The notes beneath the pieces are model-generated. The model was given only the letters and a program-made list of their open reading frames with translations, was not told the DNA's origin and ran no database searches. From Nocardioides daeguensis (lineage in GTDB: Bacteria > Actinomycetota > Actinomycetes > Propionibacteriales > Nocardioidaceae), in NCBI RefSeq assembly GCF_019192965.1, contig NZ_JAHTKU010000024.1, positions 45,824-109,823 of the forward strand: a DNA stretch of 64,000 bases, given 5' to 3'. A program made the position numbers and the translations under genes. Below, in pieces: positions 1 to 7,994 of this stretch (position 1 is the first letter of the stretch; every line of letters begins with the position of its first letter).

Positions 1-751
1 CCTGGCGGTAGTAGCCGCCGATGATCTCCTGCACCTCGAGGCGGTGCAGCTCCTCGGTCGGCGACTCGAACAGCTCGAGCTCGACGTCGCCGGTGAAGGC
101 GGGGCCGGCCTCGAACGAGCTGGACCCGGAGGCGATGAGCTCGGCGTACGCGTCCGGGCTGCCCTTCTCGATGCCCGGGTAGACGCGGTGGTGGGCCATC
201 GGGTGGGCGTTGACGAAGCCGTTGGTCGGCGACTCCTCGGTCAGGGTCAGCACGGCCTGGGCGAGGCGACGGTCGCCGGCGGCGAGGGTGGCGCCGAAGA
301 CACCGCCCGGGGCGACCTGCGGCGCCGCGTGGGAGAAGGGGTGCGGCCGGGTCTGCCACATCGAGCCGAGCTTCTTCGGGTAGCCCTGGTGCATGCCGCG
401 GGCGATCGCGAAGTCCTTGTCGACCCAGATGTAGACGCAGCGGGAGTAGGTCACGCCCTCGAAGGAGCAGCGGACGACGACGAACGCCTCCTTGTACTGC
501 GAGCGGACCGGGTCGAGCAGCTCCTCGCGGGTGCCGGAGCAGGACTGCCAGTCGGCCCAGATCAGGGCGACGGCGCCGGGGTCCTCGGGCGCGAGCTCGA
601 GCGGGGCGGGCAACAGCTCGGCGACACGGGCCGGGTCCGTGCGGTACTCGACCGTCAGCAGGTCACCGGAGTAGTACCACGGCGGCGACGGGATCAGCGA
701 TGACTGGCCGGTCGCGGTGCGGGGGAAGAAGAACCCCTTCATGTCGTTCAT
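1..751 (-). CDS. Acetoacetate decarboxylase family protein (3' end beyond left edge)
   Basis: Translating the minus strand from ATG at 751 gives an open frame through the left edge (250 codons seen). The sequence matches the acetoacetate decarboxylase family, including a GYPKK motif (residues about 123-127) where the family carries its Schiff-base lysine. Members decarboxylate beta-keto acids or act on related carbonyl compounds; the substrate here is unknown. A GGAG lies about 12 nt upstream of the start. The gene diverges from the P450 at 909, and the shared 157-bp region carries two copies of the 20-bp palindrome found upstream of the permease operon and the PuuD-like gene. It is therefore probably under the same regulator. 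Confidence 0.82.
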   Translation of the reverse strand, partial: MNDMKGFFFPRTATGQSSLIPSPPWYYSGDLLTVEYRTDPARVAELLPAPLELAPEDPGAVALIWADWQSCSGTREELLDPVRSQYKEAFVVVRCSFEGVTYSRCVYIWVDKDFAIARGMHQGYPKKLGSMWQTRPHPFSHAAPQVAPGGVFGATLAAGDRRLAQAVLTLTEESPTNGFVNAHPMAHHRVYPGIEKGSPDAYAELIASGSSSFEAGPAFTGDVELELFESPTEELHRLEVQEIIGGYYRQ

Positions 752-781
752 CGGGCCTCAGCTCCGGTCGAGGATGTGCAG

Positions 782-801
782 GTCGTTCGGATCCGTACGA
801 T
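782..801. promoter_or_regulatory. Regulon operator copy 1 (20-bp palindrome)
   Basis: This site differs at two positions from the palindrome ATCGTTCGGATCCGAACGAT. Positions 783-806 are identical to 7364-7387 upstream of the permease operon. On the minus strand a -10-like TATCGT (797-802) overlaps it, so a bound protein would block the promoter of the decarboxylase-family gene. Confidence 0.7.
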
Positions 802-852
802 AGCCATGCGAGGGGCGAAAGACCACCCTTGCGCCCCAGATTTTCGGCCGAT

Positions 853-872
853 ATTGTTCGGATCCGAACGAT
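853..872. promoter_or_regulatory. Regulon operator copy 2 (20-bp palindrome)
   Basis: This near-perfect palindrome differs from the consensus only at position 3. It starts 71 bp from copy 1 and ends 36 bp before the P450 start, so it is placed to control the rightward promoter. A TTTTCGG string lies 12 bp to its left, as it does near copy 4. Confidence 0.7.
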
Positions 873-908
873 CTACGCAAGCCGAACCTGACCGGATGGA
901 GAACCGCC

Positions 909-2177
909 GTGGACCAGCCGCCGTACGTCCCGCTGGACGAGGTCGACCTCGTCGACCTCGACCGCTTCACCGGCCCCGAGGCGTGGGGCATGCTCGACAC
1001 CCTCCGCAAGGAGGCGCCCGTCTTCTGGCAGCGCGAGACCGACGGCGGCCACGGCTTCTGGGCCGTGACCAAGCACGCCGACATCTGCGAGGTCGACAAG
1101 GACCCGGACACCTACACGTCGACGAACTTCGTCAACCTCGAGGAGGTCGAGCCCGAGCTCCAGGAGGCCCGCCGCTCCATCCTCGAGATGGACGGCCTGC
1201 GCCACCGCGCCCTGCGCAAGCTCATCTCCCGCGAGTTCAGCCGCCCCAACCTGATGAAGAACTACGAGGCCCTGCTGCGCGACATCACGCGCACGACCCT
1301 CGACGCGGCCCTCGCTAAGGGCGAGTTCGACTTCGTGACCGACGTCAGCGCGGACTTCCCGATCCAGGTGCTGGCCCGCCTGCTCGACGTACCCCAGGAG
1401 AAGACCGGGCAGCTCATCGACTGGGGCAACGAGATCATCGGCTTCTCCGACCCCGAGCACGCCAAGATCCTGATCTCCGACGCGGAGAGCGAGCAGTACA
1501 AGCACCTGCCGTTCCGCTCCCCCGTCTCGCAGGAGGTCTTCGACTACGGCCGCGAGCTCGCCGCCGACCGGAAGGGCGGCGACGGCACCGACCTGGTCAG
1601 CCAGCTGGTCAACAAGATCCCCGAGGACGGCCAGGCGATGTCGGCCTCCGAGTACGACTCGTACTTCCTGCTCCTCGTCGTGGCCGGCAACGAGACCACC
1701 CGGCACACCATCACCCACTCCATGCTCGCCCTGCTCGAGCACCCCGAGCAGCTCGCCAAGCTCCAGGCCGACCCGTCGCTGATCCCCGACGCCGTCGAGG
1801 AGTTCCTGCGCTGGGCCTCCCCCGTCTACCACTTCCGCCGTACGGCGACCCGCGACGTCGAGCTCCACGGCCAGCAGATCAAGGAGGGCGACAAGGTCGT
1901 CATGTGGTTCGCCTCCGGCAACCGCGACGAGGACGTCTTCGACAACCCCTACGACTTCGACGTCACCCGTCGCAACATCGACCACGTGACGTTCGGCAAG
2001 GGCAGCCCCCACCTGTGCATGGGCAACAACCTGGCCCGCATGGAGATCCGCCTCATGTTCGAGGAGCTGATCCCCCGGCTCAAGACGATCGAGCTCAACG
2101 GCGAGGTCCGCCGGGTGCGCAGCAACTTCGTCAACGGCATCAAGACCCTCCCGGTCAAGGTCACCACCAACGACTGA
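909..2177 (+). CDS. Cytochrome P450 monooxygenase (CYP125/CYP142-like)
   Basis: This 422-residue soluble P450 has the I-helix oxygen-activation motif AGNETT (259-264), the K-helix ExxR (E298-R301) and the heme loop FGKGSPHLCMG with the thiolate Cys370. Overall it resembles actinobacterial CYP124/125/142-type enzymes, which hydroxylate terminal or allylic C-H bonds; the substrate cannot be read from sequence. The GTG start at 909 has GGATGGAG about 8 nt upstream. No ferredoxin gene is adjacent. The only visible candidate redox partner is the VanB-type reductase at 3463-4431, whose operon carries the same operator. The gene runs divergently from the decarboxylase-family gene and converges on the Rieske-like gene. 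Confidence 0.95.
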   Translation: MDQPPYVPLDEVDLVDLDRFTGPEAWGMLDTLRKEAPVFWQRETDGGHGFWAVTKHADICEVDKDPDTYTSTNFVNLEEVEPELQEARRSILEMDGLRHRALRKLISREFSRPNLMKNYEALLRDITRTTLDAALAKGEFDFVTDVSADFPIQVLARLLDVPQEKTGQLIDWGNEIIGFSDPEHAKILISDAESEQYKHLPFRSPVSQEVFDYGRELAADRKGGDGTDLVSQLVNKIPEDGQAMSASEYDSYFLLLVVAGNETTRHTITHSMLALLEHPEQLAKLQADPSLIPDAVEEFLRWASPVYHFRRTATRDVELHGQQIKEGDKVVMWFASGNRDEDVFDNPYDFDVTRRNIDHVTFGKGSPHLCMGNNLARMEIRLMFEELIPRLKTIELNGEVRRVRSNFVNGIKTLPVKVTTND

Positions 2178-2215
2178 GCGCTCCCCTTCGGGAGACGACA
2201 GCACGAGGCGCCGCG

Positions 2216-2417
2216 CCCTTGTAACTAAGTGTTACGTCACGAATTTCCCCACCACAGCGCCGGGGTAGTCGCCACAGCACCGAGGTAGATGCCTGCGAAG
2301 TCGGGGACAGCCGCGCCGAGCGAACGAGCCGGACGTTGGCGCGACTACCCGGGCGCTCCGGCCACTACCCGGGCGTTGTTGCACCGAAATGCGCGACGTA
2401 ACACTTAGTTACAAGGG
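2216..2417. repeat. 202-bp palindromic element with 23-bp perfect terminal inverted repeats (MITE-like)
   Basis: The arms 2216-2238 and 2395-2417 are exact reverse complements over 23 bp and are AT-richer than their surroundings. An inner 10-bp inverted pair (gggtagtcgc, 2263-2272 and 2341-2350) and two direct copies of actacccgggcg (2344-2355, 2364-2375) lie between them. The element fills the gap between the convergent P450 and Rieske-like genes, ending 3 bp from the latter's stop. It could be a miniature inverted-repeat element, a bidirectional terminator, or both. I see no clear target-site duplication. Confidence 0.7.
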
Positions 2418-2420
2418 GCC

Positions 2421-3440
2421 TCAGCCCTCGTCGGCCAGCAACCGCCGCAGGATCTTGCGGACCTGCAGCGCGGCCAGGTCGGCGGCGACGTTGACGTCCT
2501 CGCCGTAGCCGTCACGGTCGATGACCTGCTGCATGGTCTCGAGGATCTCGCGGACCTTGAGGTAGTAGGACTCGAAGATCGGCCGGAGCGCGTCGGAGGC
2601 CTCGGCGCCCGGGGCGAAGTTGCGGCTGACCCGCCACAGGTGGCGCGTGTGGCGGTCGTCGACCGGCGTGACGGCGTGGGTGAACCGGAAGGTCTGGGTG
2701 CCGCCCTCGTCGGCGGGGACGAACACGTCCCAGCGGTCGGCCCACAGCCCGGGTGCGAGGAAGGCGCCCTCCTCCCGCTGCGGGTACGACGCCGTGGCGG
2801 ATGCGCCGGAGATCTTGGCCTGCCACTCGGGCAGCGGCGCGGCGGGCCAGTCGCGGTGGAAGTGGACCGTGGTCTCGGTGAGCTCCACCTCGAGCGCGGG
2901 CGCCACCCCGGCCAGCACGGGCGGCGAGATGACGGGGTCGACGACGGCGACGTGGGTGATGTCGGCGAAGTTGTCGTGGAGCAGCCCGACCCCGGCCGCT
3001 GTCTCCCACTGGCCACCGAAGGTCTCCCACGAGGGGTCCCTCAACCACGGCACCGGCACCGGAGGGCGGCGCTCGGCCAGCGACGGCTCGCCGAGCCAGA
3101 CCCACACGAGGTCCCCCTCCTCCCGCACCGGGTACGACGGCACGCGGGCGCCGTACGGGACCGGGGCCTGCGACGGCACCCGCACGCAGGCGCCGGTGCG
3201 GTCGTAGGCGAAGCCGGAGTACCCCGACACGATGGTGTCGCCGTCGACGCGGCCGAGGCTGAGCGGGTAGGGCCGGTGGGCGTCGCGGTCGCCGAGGGCG
3301 ACCACGGTGCCGTCGCCGGCCCGGTACAGGACGACGGGGGTGTCGAGGGCCCGGGTGCCGAACGGCGTGGCGCCGATCTCGGCGGAGGCGGCGAGGGCGT
3401 ACCACGCGTTGCGCGGGTAGCCGGTGCTGCGGTCTCTCAT
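2421..3440 (-). CDS. Rieske oxygenase-like protein lacking cluster ligands (VanA-related)
   Basis: This 339-residue protein aligns by eye with VanA-type Rieske monooxygenase alpha subunits over its whole length. The Rieske motif is degenerate: the first C-x-H is D53-A54-H55 and the second C-x2-H is S72-G-Y-S75, so only one of four [2Fe-2S] ligands remains. The mononuclear iron motif reads D156-N-x2-D160-x2-H163-x4-D168, so the second His is Asp. The frame is intact, so this is divergence and not a frameshift. The ATG at 3440 has GGAAGGGAA upstream and is preferred over in-frame upstream starts that overlap the reductase. It is the last gene of the permease-ligase-reductase operon. It may bind substrate or modulate another enzyme; canonical dioxygen activation looks unlikely. 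Confidence 0.88.
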   Translation of the reverse strand: MRDRSTGYPRNAWYALAASAEIGATPFGTRALDTPVVLYRAGDGTVVALGDRDAHRPYPLSLGRVDGDTIVSGYSGFAYDRTGACVRVPSQAPVPYGARVPSYPVREEGDLVWVWLGEPSLAERRPPVPVPWLRDPSWETFGGQWETAAGVGLLHDNFADITHVAVVDPVISPPVLAGVAPALEVELTETTVHFHRDWPAAPLPEWQAKISGASATASYPQREEGAFLAPGLWADRWDVFVPADEGGTQTFRFTHAVTPVDDRHTRHLWRVSRNFAPGAEASDALRPIFESYYLKVREILETMQQVIDRDGYGEDVNVAADLAALQVRKILRRLLADEG

Positions 3441-3462
3441 CTCAGGTTCCCTTCCGTGCCCG

Positions 3463-4431
3463 TCACAGGTCCAGCGTGAGCCGGTCGCCGCGGCACCGGG
3501 AGACACAGATCATCATGAACTCGTTGGACTCCCTCTCCTCCTCGTTGAGGATGGAGTCGCGGTGCTCGACGTCGCCCTCGACGACCTCGGTCTCGCAGGT
3601 GCCGCAGACGCCCTCGAGGCAGGAGCCGACGACGCTGACGCCGGCTTCGCGGCAGACCTCGAAGATCGACTTGTCCGCGGGCACCTCGAGGGTGAGGCCG
3701 GAGCGCTGGAGGACCAGCTCGAAGGCCGAGTCCTGCTCGTCGGCGGCCGGCGCCTTGGCCGAGAAGCGCTCCAGGTGGAGGCTGCCGACCGGCCAGGAGG
3801 CGCTGCAGCGCTCCTCGACGGCGTCGAGCAACCCGGTCGGCCCGCAGGTGTAGACCAGCGTGTCGGGCACGGGCTCGCCGAGGAGCGCGTCGAGGTCGGG
3901 GAAGCCGGCCTCGTCCTGGGGCAGCAGGCTCACCTTGTCGCCGTACGCCGCGAGCTCGTCGAGGAACGCCATCGACGAGCGCGTGCGGCCGCCGTACACG
4001 AGCCGCCACTCGGCTCCGGAGGCCTCGGCCTCGGCGATCATCGGCAGCATCGGCGTGATGCCGATGCCACCGGCGATGAACAGGTAGCGCGGGGACGCGA
4101 CCATCGGGAAGTGGTTGCGCGGGCCGCGCACCCGGACGGTGGCGCCCTCGTGCAGCTCGGCGTGCACGGTCTTGGAGCCGCCCCGGCTGTCGGGCGCGCG
4201 GAGCACGCCGAGCCGGTACTGCCCGGTGTCGGCGGGGCTGCCGCACAACGAGTACTGGCGGACCAGGTCCTCCCCGAGCACCAGGTCGATGTGGGCGCCG
4301 GGCGTCCACGGCGGCAGCGCCGCGCCGTCCTCGGCTGCCAGCGTCAGCGCCACCACGTCCGTCGCGGCCTCGACCGCCGCGACCACCTTCAGGTCCGCCT
4401 CGAACTCACGCACGATCGGTTGCGTCGTCAC
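3463..4431 (-). CDS. FMN/[2Fe-2S] oxidoreductase, phthalate-dioxygenase-reductase (VanB) type
   Basis: This 322-residue reductase moves electrons from NAD(P)H through FMN to a plant-type [2Fe-2S] cluster. In order it has a flavin-binding RQYSLCGSP (58-66), a nucleotide-binding GGIGITPML (121-129) and a complete ferredoxin motif with Cys271, Cys276, Cys279 and Cys309. The GTG at 4431 follows GAGAGGGGAG and is a better start than the GTG at 4455. It lies 25 nt after the ligase gene and 22 nt before the Rieske-like gene. Its usual partner would be a VanA-like oxygenase, but the adjacent one lacks its cluster. The co-regulated P450 is therefore a plausible electron acceptor (inference). Confidence 0.93.
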   Translation of the reverse strand: MTTQPIVREFEADLKVVAAVEAATDVVALTLAAEDGAALPPWTPGAHIDLVLGEDLVRQYSLCGSPADTGQYRLGVLRAPDSRGGSKTVHAELHEGATVRVRGPRNHFPMVASPRYLFIAGGIGITPMLPMIAEAEASGAEWRLVYGGRTRSSMAFLDELAAYGDKVSLLPQDEAGFPDLDALLGEPVPDTLVYTCGPTGLLDAVEERCSASWPVGSLHLERFSAKAPAADEQDSAFELVLQRSGLTLEVPADKSIFEVCREAGVSVVGSCLEGVCGTCETEVVEGDVEHRDSILNEEERESNEFMMICVSRCRGDRLTLDL

Positions 4432-4456
4432 GAGATCACTCCCCTCTCGCCCCACC

Positions 4457-5809
4457 TCACAGGTGGTAGGCGTACTCCCGGAACTCCCAGTCGGTGACCC
4501 AGTGGCTGAACCGCTCCAGCTCGTTGCGCTTGTAGGCGACGAAGGTCTCGACGAACGCCGGGCCGAGAAGGTCGGTCAGGTCCTTGTCCTCCTCGAGCGC
4601 GTCGATCGCGGCGCCGAGGCCGGACGGCAGCCGGTCGGCCTTCGTCGGGTCGTAGCCGTAGCCCTCGAGCTTGGCCGGCGGCGTCAGCTTGTCGCGGATC
4701 CCGAGGTAGGCGGCCGCGAGGAGGCTGGCGATGGCGAGGTACGGGTTCGCGGAGGCGTCGCCGAGGCGTAGCTCCATGCGGGAGGCACGGCCGCGCTCGG
4801 GCGGGATCCGCACCATGGCGCTGCGGTTGTCGAGGCCCCAGTCGACCAGCCACGGCGCGAGCGTGTCGGGCCCGAACCGCTTGTAGGAGTTGATGGTCGG
4901 GTTGTTCAGGGCGGCCAGGGCCGGGGCGTGGGCGAGCACGCCGGCGATCGCGGCACGGCCGATGTCGGACAGCCCGTCGGCACCGTTCGGGTCGTCGAAG
5001 AGCGGCCTGCCCTCGCCGTCGGCCGTGCTGAAGTGGATGTGGAAGCCGGAGCCGCCCTCGTCGTTGAACGGCTTGGCCATGAAGGTCGCCATCTTGCCGC
5101 GGCGCCGCGAGATCTCCTGGACCGCCGACTTGAACCGGAACGCCCGGTCGGCGGCGTCGAGCGCGTCGGAGTGCCACAGGTTGATCTCGAACTGGCCGCC
5201 GGAGAACTCGTGGTTGGCGGCGACCACGTCGAGACCGTACGCCGCCAGGTCCCGCAGCGACGCGAGCAGGGTGTTCTCCGGGTCGCCCTTGAGGCCGGCC
5301 ACGTAGACGTTGCCGGAGGCGTCGCCGTACCGGCGCCAGCCGTTGGGCTTGGTCTCGTCCTCCTCGAGCACGTAGAACTCGAGCTCCGGACCGACGACCG
5401 GGTTCATACCGAGCTCCGCGAAGCGGTCGATGACCCGCTTGAGCACCTGGCGCGGGCTCTCCTCGGACGGCGAGCCGTCGGGGTTGTAGATGTCGCCGAT
5501 GACGTGGGCGACACCCGGCTCCCACGGCACCGGCCGCACCGTGGCGAGGTCCGGCACGACGACGATGTCGGGCAGGCCGGCGGACAGGCCGCCGGCGATG
5601 TCGACGACGTCGCCCATCGGCGAGGTGGCGTAGACCGAGCGGCAGAACGCGACCCCGTCGCCGACGGTCCGGTCGAACCGCGCAGCCAGCACGTCCCGGC
5701 CACGCTCGGTGCCGATCAGGTCGCTGTAGCCGATGCGGACGACGTCGATCCCGTCCTCGGCGAACTGCTGGGCAGCCGCACGCAGGGCGAACTCGTCGAT
5801 GTTCTCCAC
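4457..5809 (-). CDS. Glutamine synthetase-like gamma-glutamyl amine ligase (PuuA/aniline-type)
   Basis: This 450-residue member of the glutamine synthetase fold has GPELEFYVL, GGQFEINL, a GSGFHIHFS histidine motif, NSYKRF and the arginine region NRSAMVRIP. It is closer to catabolic gamma-glutamyl ligases (PuuA, IpuC, aniline-type) than to housekeeping GlnA. Such enzymes use ATP to join glutamate to an amine. It lies between a permease and a reductase gene, and a PuuD-like hydrolase carrying the same operator lies at 10208, so a capped-amine pathway is likely. The GTG start at 5809 has GGAGA upstream. The amine itself is unknown. Confidence 0.9.
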   Translation of the reverse strand: MENIDEFALRAAAQQFAEDGIDVVRIGYSDLIGTERGRDVLAARFDRTVGDGVAFCRSVYATSPMGDVVDIAGGLSAGLPDIVVVPDLATVRPVPWEPGVAHVIGDIYNPDGSPSEESPRQVLKRVIDRFAELGMNPVVGPELEFYVLEEDETKPNGWRRYGDASGNVYVAGLKGDPENTLLASLRDLAAYGLDVVAANHEFSGGQFEINLWHSDALDAADRAFRFKSAVQEISRRRGKMATFMAKPFNDEGGSGFHIHFSTADGEGRPLFDDPNGADGLSDIGRAAIAGVLAHAPALAALNNPTINSYKRFGPDTLAPWLVDWGLDNRSAMVRIPPERGRASRMELRLGDASANPYLAIASLLAAAYLGIRDKLTPPAKLEGYGYDPTKADRLPSGLGAAIDALEEDKDLTDLLGPAFVETFVAYKRNELERFSHWVTDWEFREYAYHL

Positions 5810-5843
5810 GATCAGTCTCCGTTCGTCTTTCTCGTCTGGTCCA

Positions 5844-7304
5844 TCATCGGCCGGTGACGGCGTCGGTGGCGATCTGCTCGTCGAAGCGTTCGAGGTCGGT
5901 CGACAGGGCGTCGTAGACCACCGGCCGCGAGCTGCGCAGGTAGAGCGCGTAGCCGATGCCGCCGACCAGCGCGACCACGAGCAGCCACGGCAGCGAGTTG
6001 ACCGCCTTGGAGTCGGAGCCCGCGACGATCTCGAAGTGCTTGAAGGCGAGCACGACCGCGAAGCACAGACCGAGGAAGCCGAGCCCCGGGGCGATGAGCG
6101 TGGTGCCGATCCGCGGGTCGCCCTGGCGGCGGAAGTGGACCACGATCGACAGCGCCGCGAGCGCCTGCAGCACCAGGATGGCCAGGGTGCCGAAGCCCAG
6201 CATGCTCGGCACCACGGTCAGGATCGGGTCCGCGCCGGCGACCGCGAAGGACACCGCGACGGCGACCGCGAAGAGGGCCTGGACGGTGCTGGCGACGTAC
6301 GGCGCCCCGCTCCGGGCGGTCTTCGAGAGCACCTGCGGCAGGATCCGGGCCCGGCCGAGGGAGAAGATGTAGCGGCTCGAGGAGTTGTGGAAGGCGAGCA
6401 TCGCCGCGAACAGGCTGACCAGCAGCAGCCAGGTCATCACGTCGGTCAGGAAGTCGCCGAGGTACTCGTTCGACAGGCTGAAGACGAGGTCTCCCGTCGG
6501 CAGGTGCGCGATCGCGGTGTCCTGGGCCTGCGCGACGCCGGTGGCGCTGACGACCGCCCAGGTGGTCACGCCGAGGACGATGCCGATCATCGTGATCGCG
6601 ACGTACGTCGCCCGGGGGACCGTCGTGAGCGGGTGCTTGGCCTCCTCGCTGAACAGCGCGGTGGCCTCGAAGCCGAGGAAGCCGGTCGCGGCGAGCAGCA
6701 GGCCGATCGACAGGGAGCCCGAGGTGATCGAGTCGACGGAGAACGCGGAGAACGAGTAGCCGTCCTGGAACAGCACGGCGACGTCGAAGACGATCAGGAT
6801 CGAGGTCTCCAGGACCAGCGAGACGCCGAGGATCTTGGAGCTGAAGTCGACGCCGCGCAGGGCCATCACGTAGCAGACCGCGATCGAGGCCAGGCCCCAG
6901 AACAGCCACGGCATGTCCCACCCGGTCTTGTCGGCGATCACGATCTTCATGAAGAAGCCGCTGGTGCCGATCGTGCCGACGACGAAGAAGTTGTAGCCGA
7001 GCATCGCGATGAAGCCGGCTGCGAGGCCGGCCGGGCGGCCGAGGCCCTTGACGACGAAGGCGTAGAAGCCGCCCGCGTTGACCAGCTCGCTCGACATCTT
7101 GCCGTAGCCGATCGCGAAGAGCAGCAGGACGACGGCGACGGCGAAGAACGCGAACGGCGTCCCTCCCCCGTTGCCGAGGGCGATCGCCAGGGAGGCGACG
7201 ACCACCATCCCGGTCAGCGGCGCGACCGCTGCCAGGACCAGGAACACGATCGCCCCGACGCCGAGCGCATTCTTGCGGAGTGTGGTGTTGACGGTGTCCG
7301 ACAT
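5844..7304 (-). CDS. APC-family amino acid/amine permease
   Basis: This 486-residue integral membrane protein has about twelve hydrophobic helices and the APC-superfamily N-terminal pattern (GVGAIVFLVLAAVAPLTGM). It also has FLGFEATALFSEEAKHP in the middle, a typical helix 6-7 region. It probably imports the amine that the downstream ligase glutamylates, as PuuP does in the putrescine pathway. The ATG at 7304 has AAGGAG six bases upstream. It is the first gene of a four-gene operon (34 nt to the ligase gene), and its promoter region holds operator copies 3 and 4. Confidence 0.93.
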   Translation of the reverse strand: MSDTVNTTLRKNALGVGAIVFLVLAAVAPLTGMVVVASLAIALGNGGGTPFAFFAVAVVLLLFAIGYGKMSSELVNAGGFYAFVVKGLGRPAGLAAGFIAMLGYNFFVVGTIGTSGFFMKIVIADKTGWDMPWLFWGLASIAVCYVMALRGVDFSSKILGVSLVLETSILIVFDVAVLFQDGYSFSAFSVDSITSGSLSIGLLLAATGFLGFEATALFSEEAKHPLTTVPRATYVAITMIGIVLGVTTWAVVSATGVAQAQDTAIAHLPTGDLVFSLSNEYLGDFLTDVMTWLLLVSLFAAMLAFHNSSSRYIFSLGRARILPQVLSKTARSGAPYVASTVQALFAVAVAVSFAVAGADPILTVVPSMLGFGTLAILVLQALAALSIVVHFRRQGDPRIGTTLIAPGLGFLGLCFAVVLAFKHFEIVAGSDSKAVNSLPWLLVVALVGGIGYALYLRSSRPVVYDALSTDLERFDEQIATDAVTGR

Positions 7305-7362
7305 CGGGACTCCTTCGCTGTTCGCGCGGCCGGGGCCGGCGGTCACCGGCCTCTTTCGCCGG

Positions 7363-7382
7363 ATCGTTCGGATCCGTACGAT
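7363..7382. promoter_or_regulatory. Regulon operator copy 3
   Basis: This copy is one mismatch from the perfect palindrome and is identical to copy 1 over 24 nt (7364-7387 and 783-806). A minus-strand -10-like TATCGT (7378-7383) overlaps it, so it should control the leftward permease operon. Confidence 0.72.
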
Positions 7383-7432
7383 AGCCACAGTGTGACCCAC
7401 GGCACCAGACCCTCGAGGGAGGTTTTCGGACG

Positions 7433-7452
7433 AATGTTTGCCTCCGAACGAT
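7433..7452. promoter_or_regulatory. Regulon operator copy 4 (one half conserved)
   Basis: The right half TCCGAACGAT is perfect and the left half is degenerate. It starts 70 bp from copy 3, almost the same spacing as copies 1 and 2 (71 bp). It lies just upstream of the putative leaderless promoter of the MarR gene (-10 TACGCT, 7474-7479), suggesting autoregulation. Confidence 0.6.
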
Positions 7453-7487
7453 CCTGGCCGCCCGAGGCCATCGCTACGCTGGCCCGC

Positions 7488-7994
7488 ATGCCGGACCGCC
7501 ACACGCTCGAGGAGACCGAGCGCGCCATGAAGGACCATGTCGGGGCCCTCCCCTTGGACTTCGCCGCCGCGAACGCCCTGTCCAACCTGTTCCGGGCCGC
7601 CAACGCGGTGCGCAGCGAGCTGACCAACCGCGTGCTGCGCCAGCACGACATGACGTGGACCGGCTTCGTGGTGCTGTGGGTCGTGTGGATCTGGGACGGC
7701 ATGGAGACCCGGCACGTCGCCGAGTCGGCCGACATCTCCAAGGCCACCCTCACCGGAGTGGTGAAGACGCTCGAGGCGCGCGGCCTGATCGCGCGCGAGG
7801 GCGACGACAACGACCGGCGCCTGGTCCGGCTCCGGCTGACCCCCGAGGGGATCAGCCTGATGGAGCAGATCTACCCCGAGTTCAACGCGGTCGAGTCGGA
7901 GATCATCGGCCAGCTCTCCGAACGGAAAGTCGCCACCTTCACCAAGACCCTGCGCGACGTCGTCAACGCGGTCGAGGGTCGCGACGAGGACTAG
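7488..7994 (+). CDS. MarR-family transcriptional regulator
   Basis: This 168-residue winged-helix regulator has a DNA-recognition region near HVAESADISKATLTGVVKTL and the wing motif REGDDNDRRLVRLRLTPEG, both typical of MarR. It most likely binds the 20-bp palindrome seen beside it and at the decarboxylase/P450 and PuuD-like promoters, probably releasing it when the catabolic substrate is present (inference). The ATG at 7488 has no Shine-Dalgarno but a TACGCT ends 8 nt upstream, fitting a leaderless transcript. An in-frame ATG at 7434 is the alternative and would put operator 4 inside the gene. Its stop codon overlaps the stop of the convergent protease gene. Confidence 0.92.
   Translation: MPDRHTLEETERAMKDHVGALPLDFAAANALSNLFRAANAVRSELTNRVLRQHDMTWTGFVVLWVVWIWDGMETRHVAESADISKATLTGVVKTLEARGLIAREGDDNDRRLVRLRLTPEGISLMEQIYPEFNAVESEIIGQLSERKVATFTKTLRDVVNAVEGRDED

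Noticed and set aside
5733..7994. 753-residue open frame running antisense to the permease and ligase into the MarR gene
   Set aside because: Only the last 168 codons encode a recognisable protein (MarR). The rest is a low-complexity Arg/Asp/Gly shadow of genes on the other strand.
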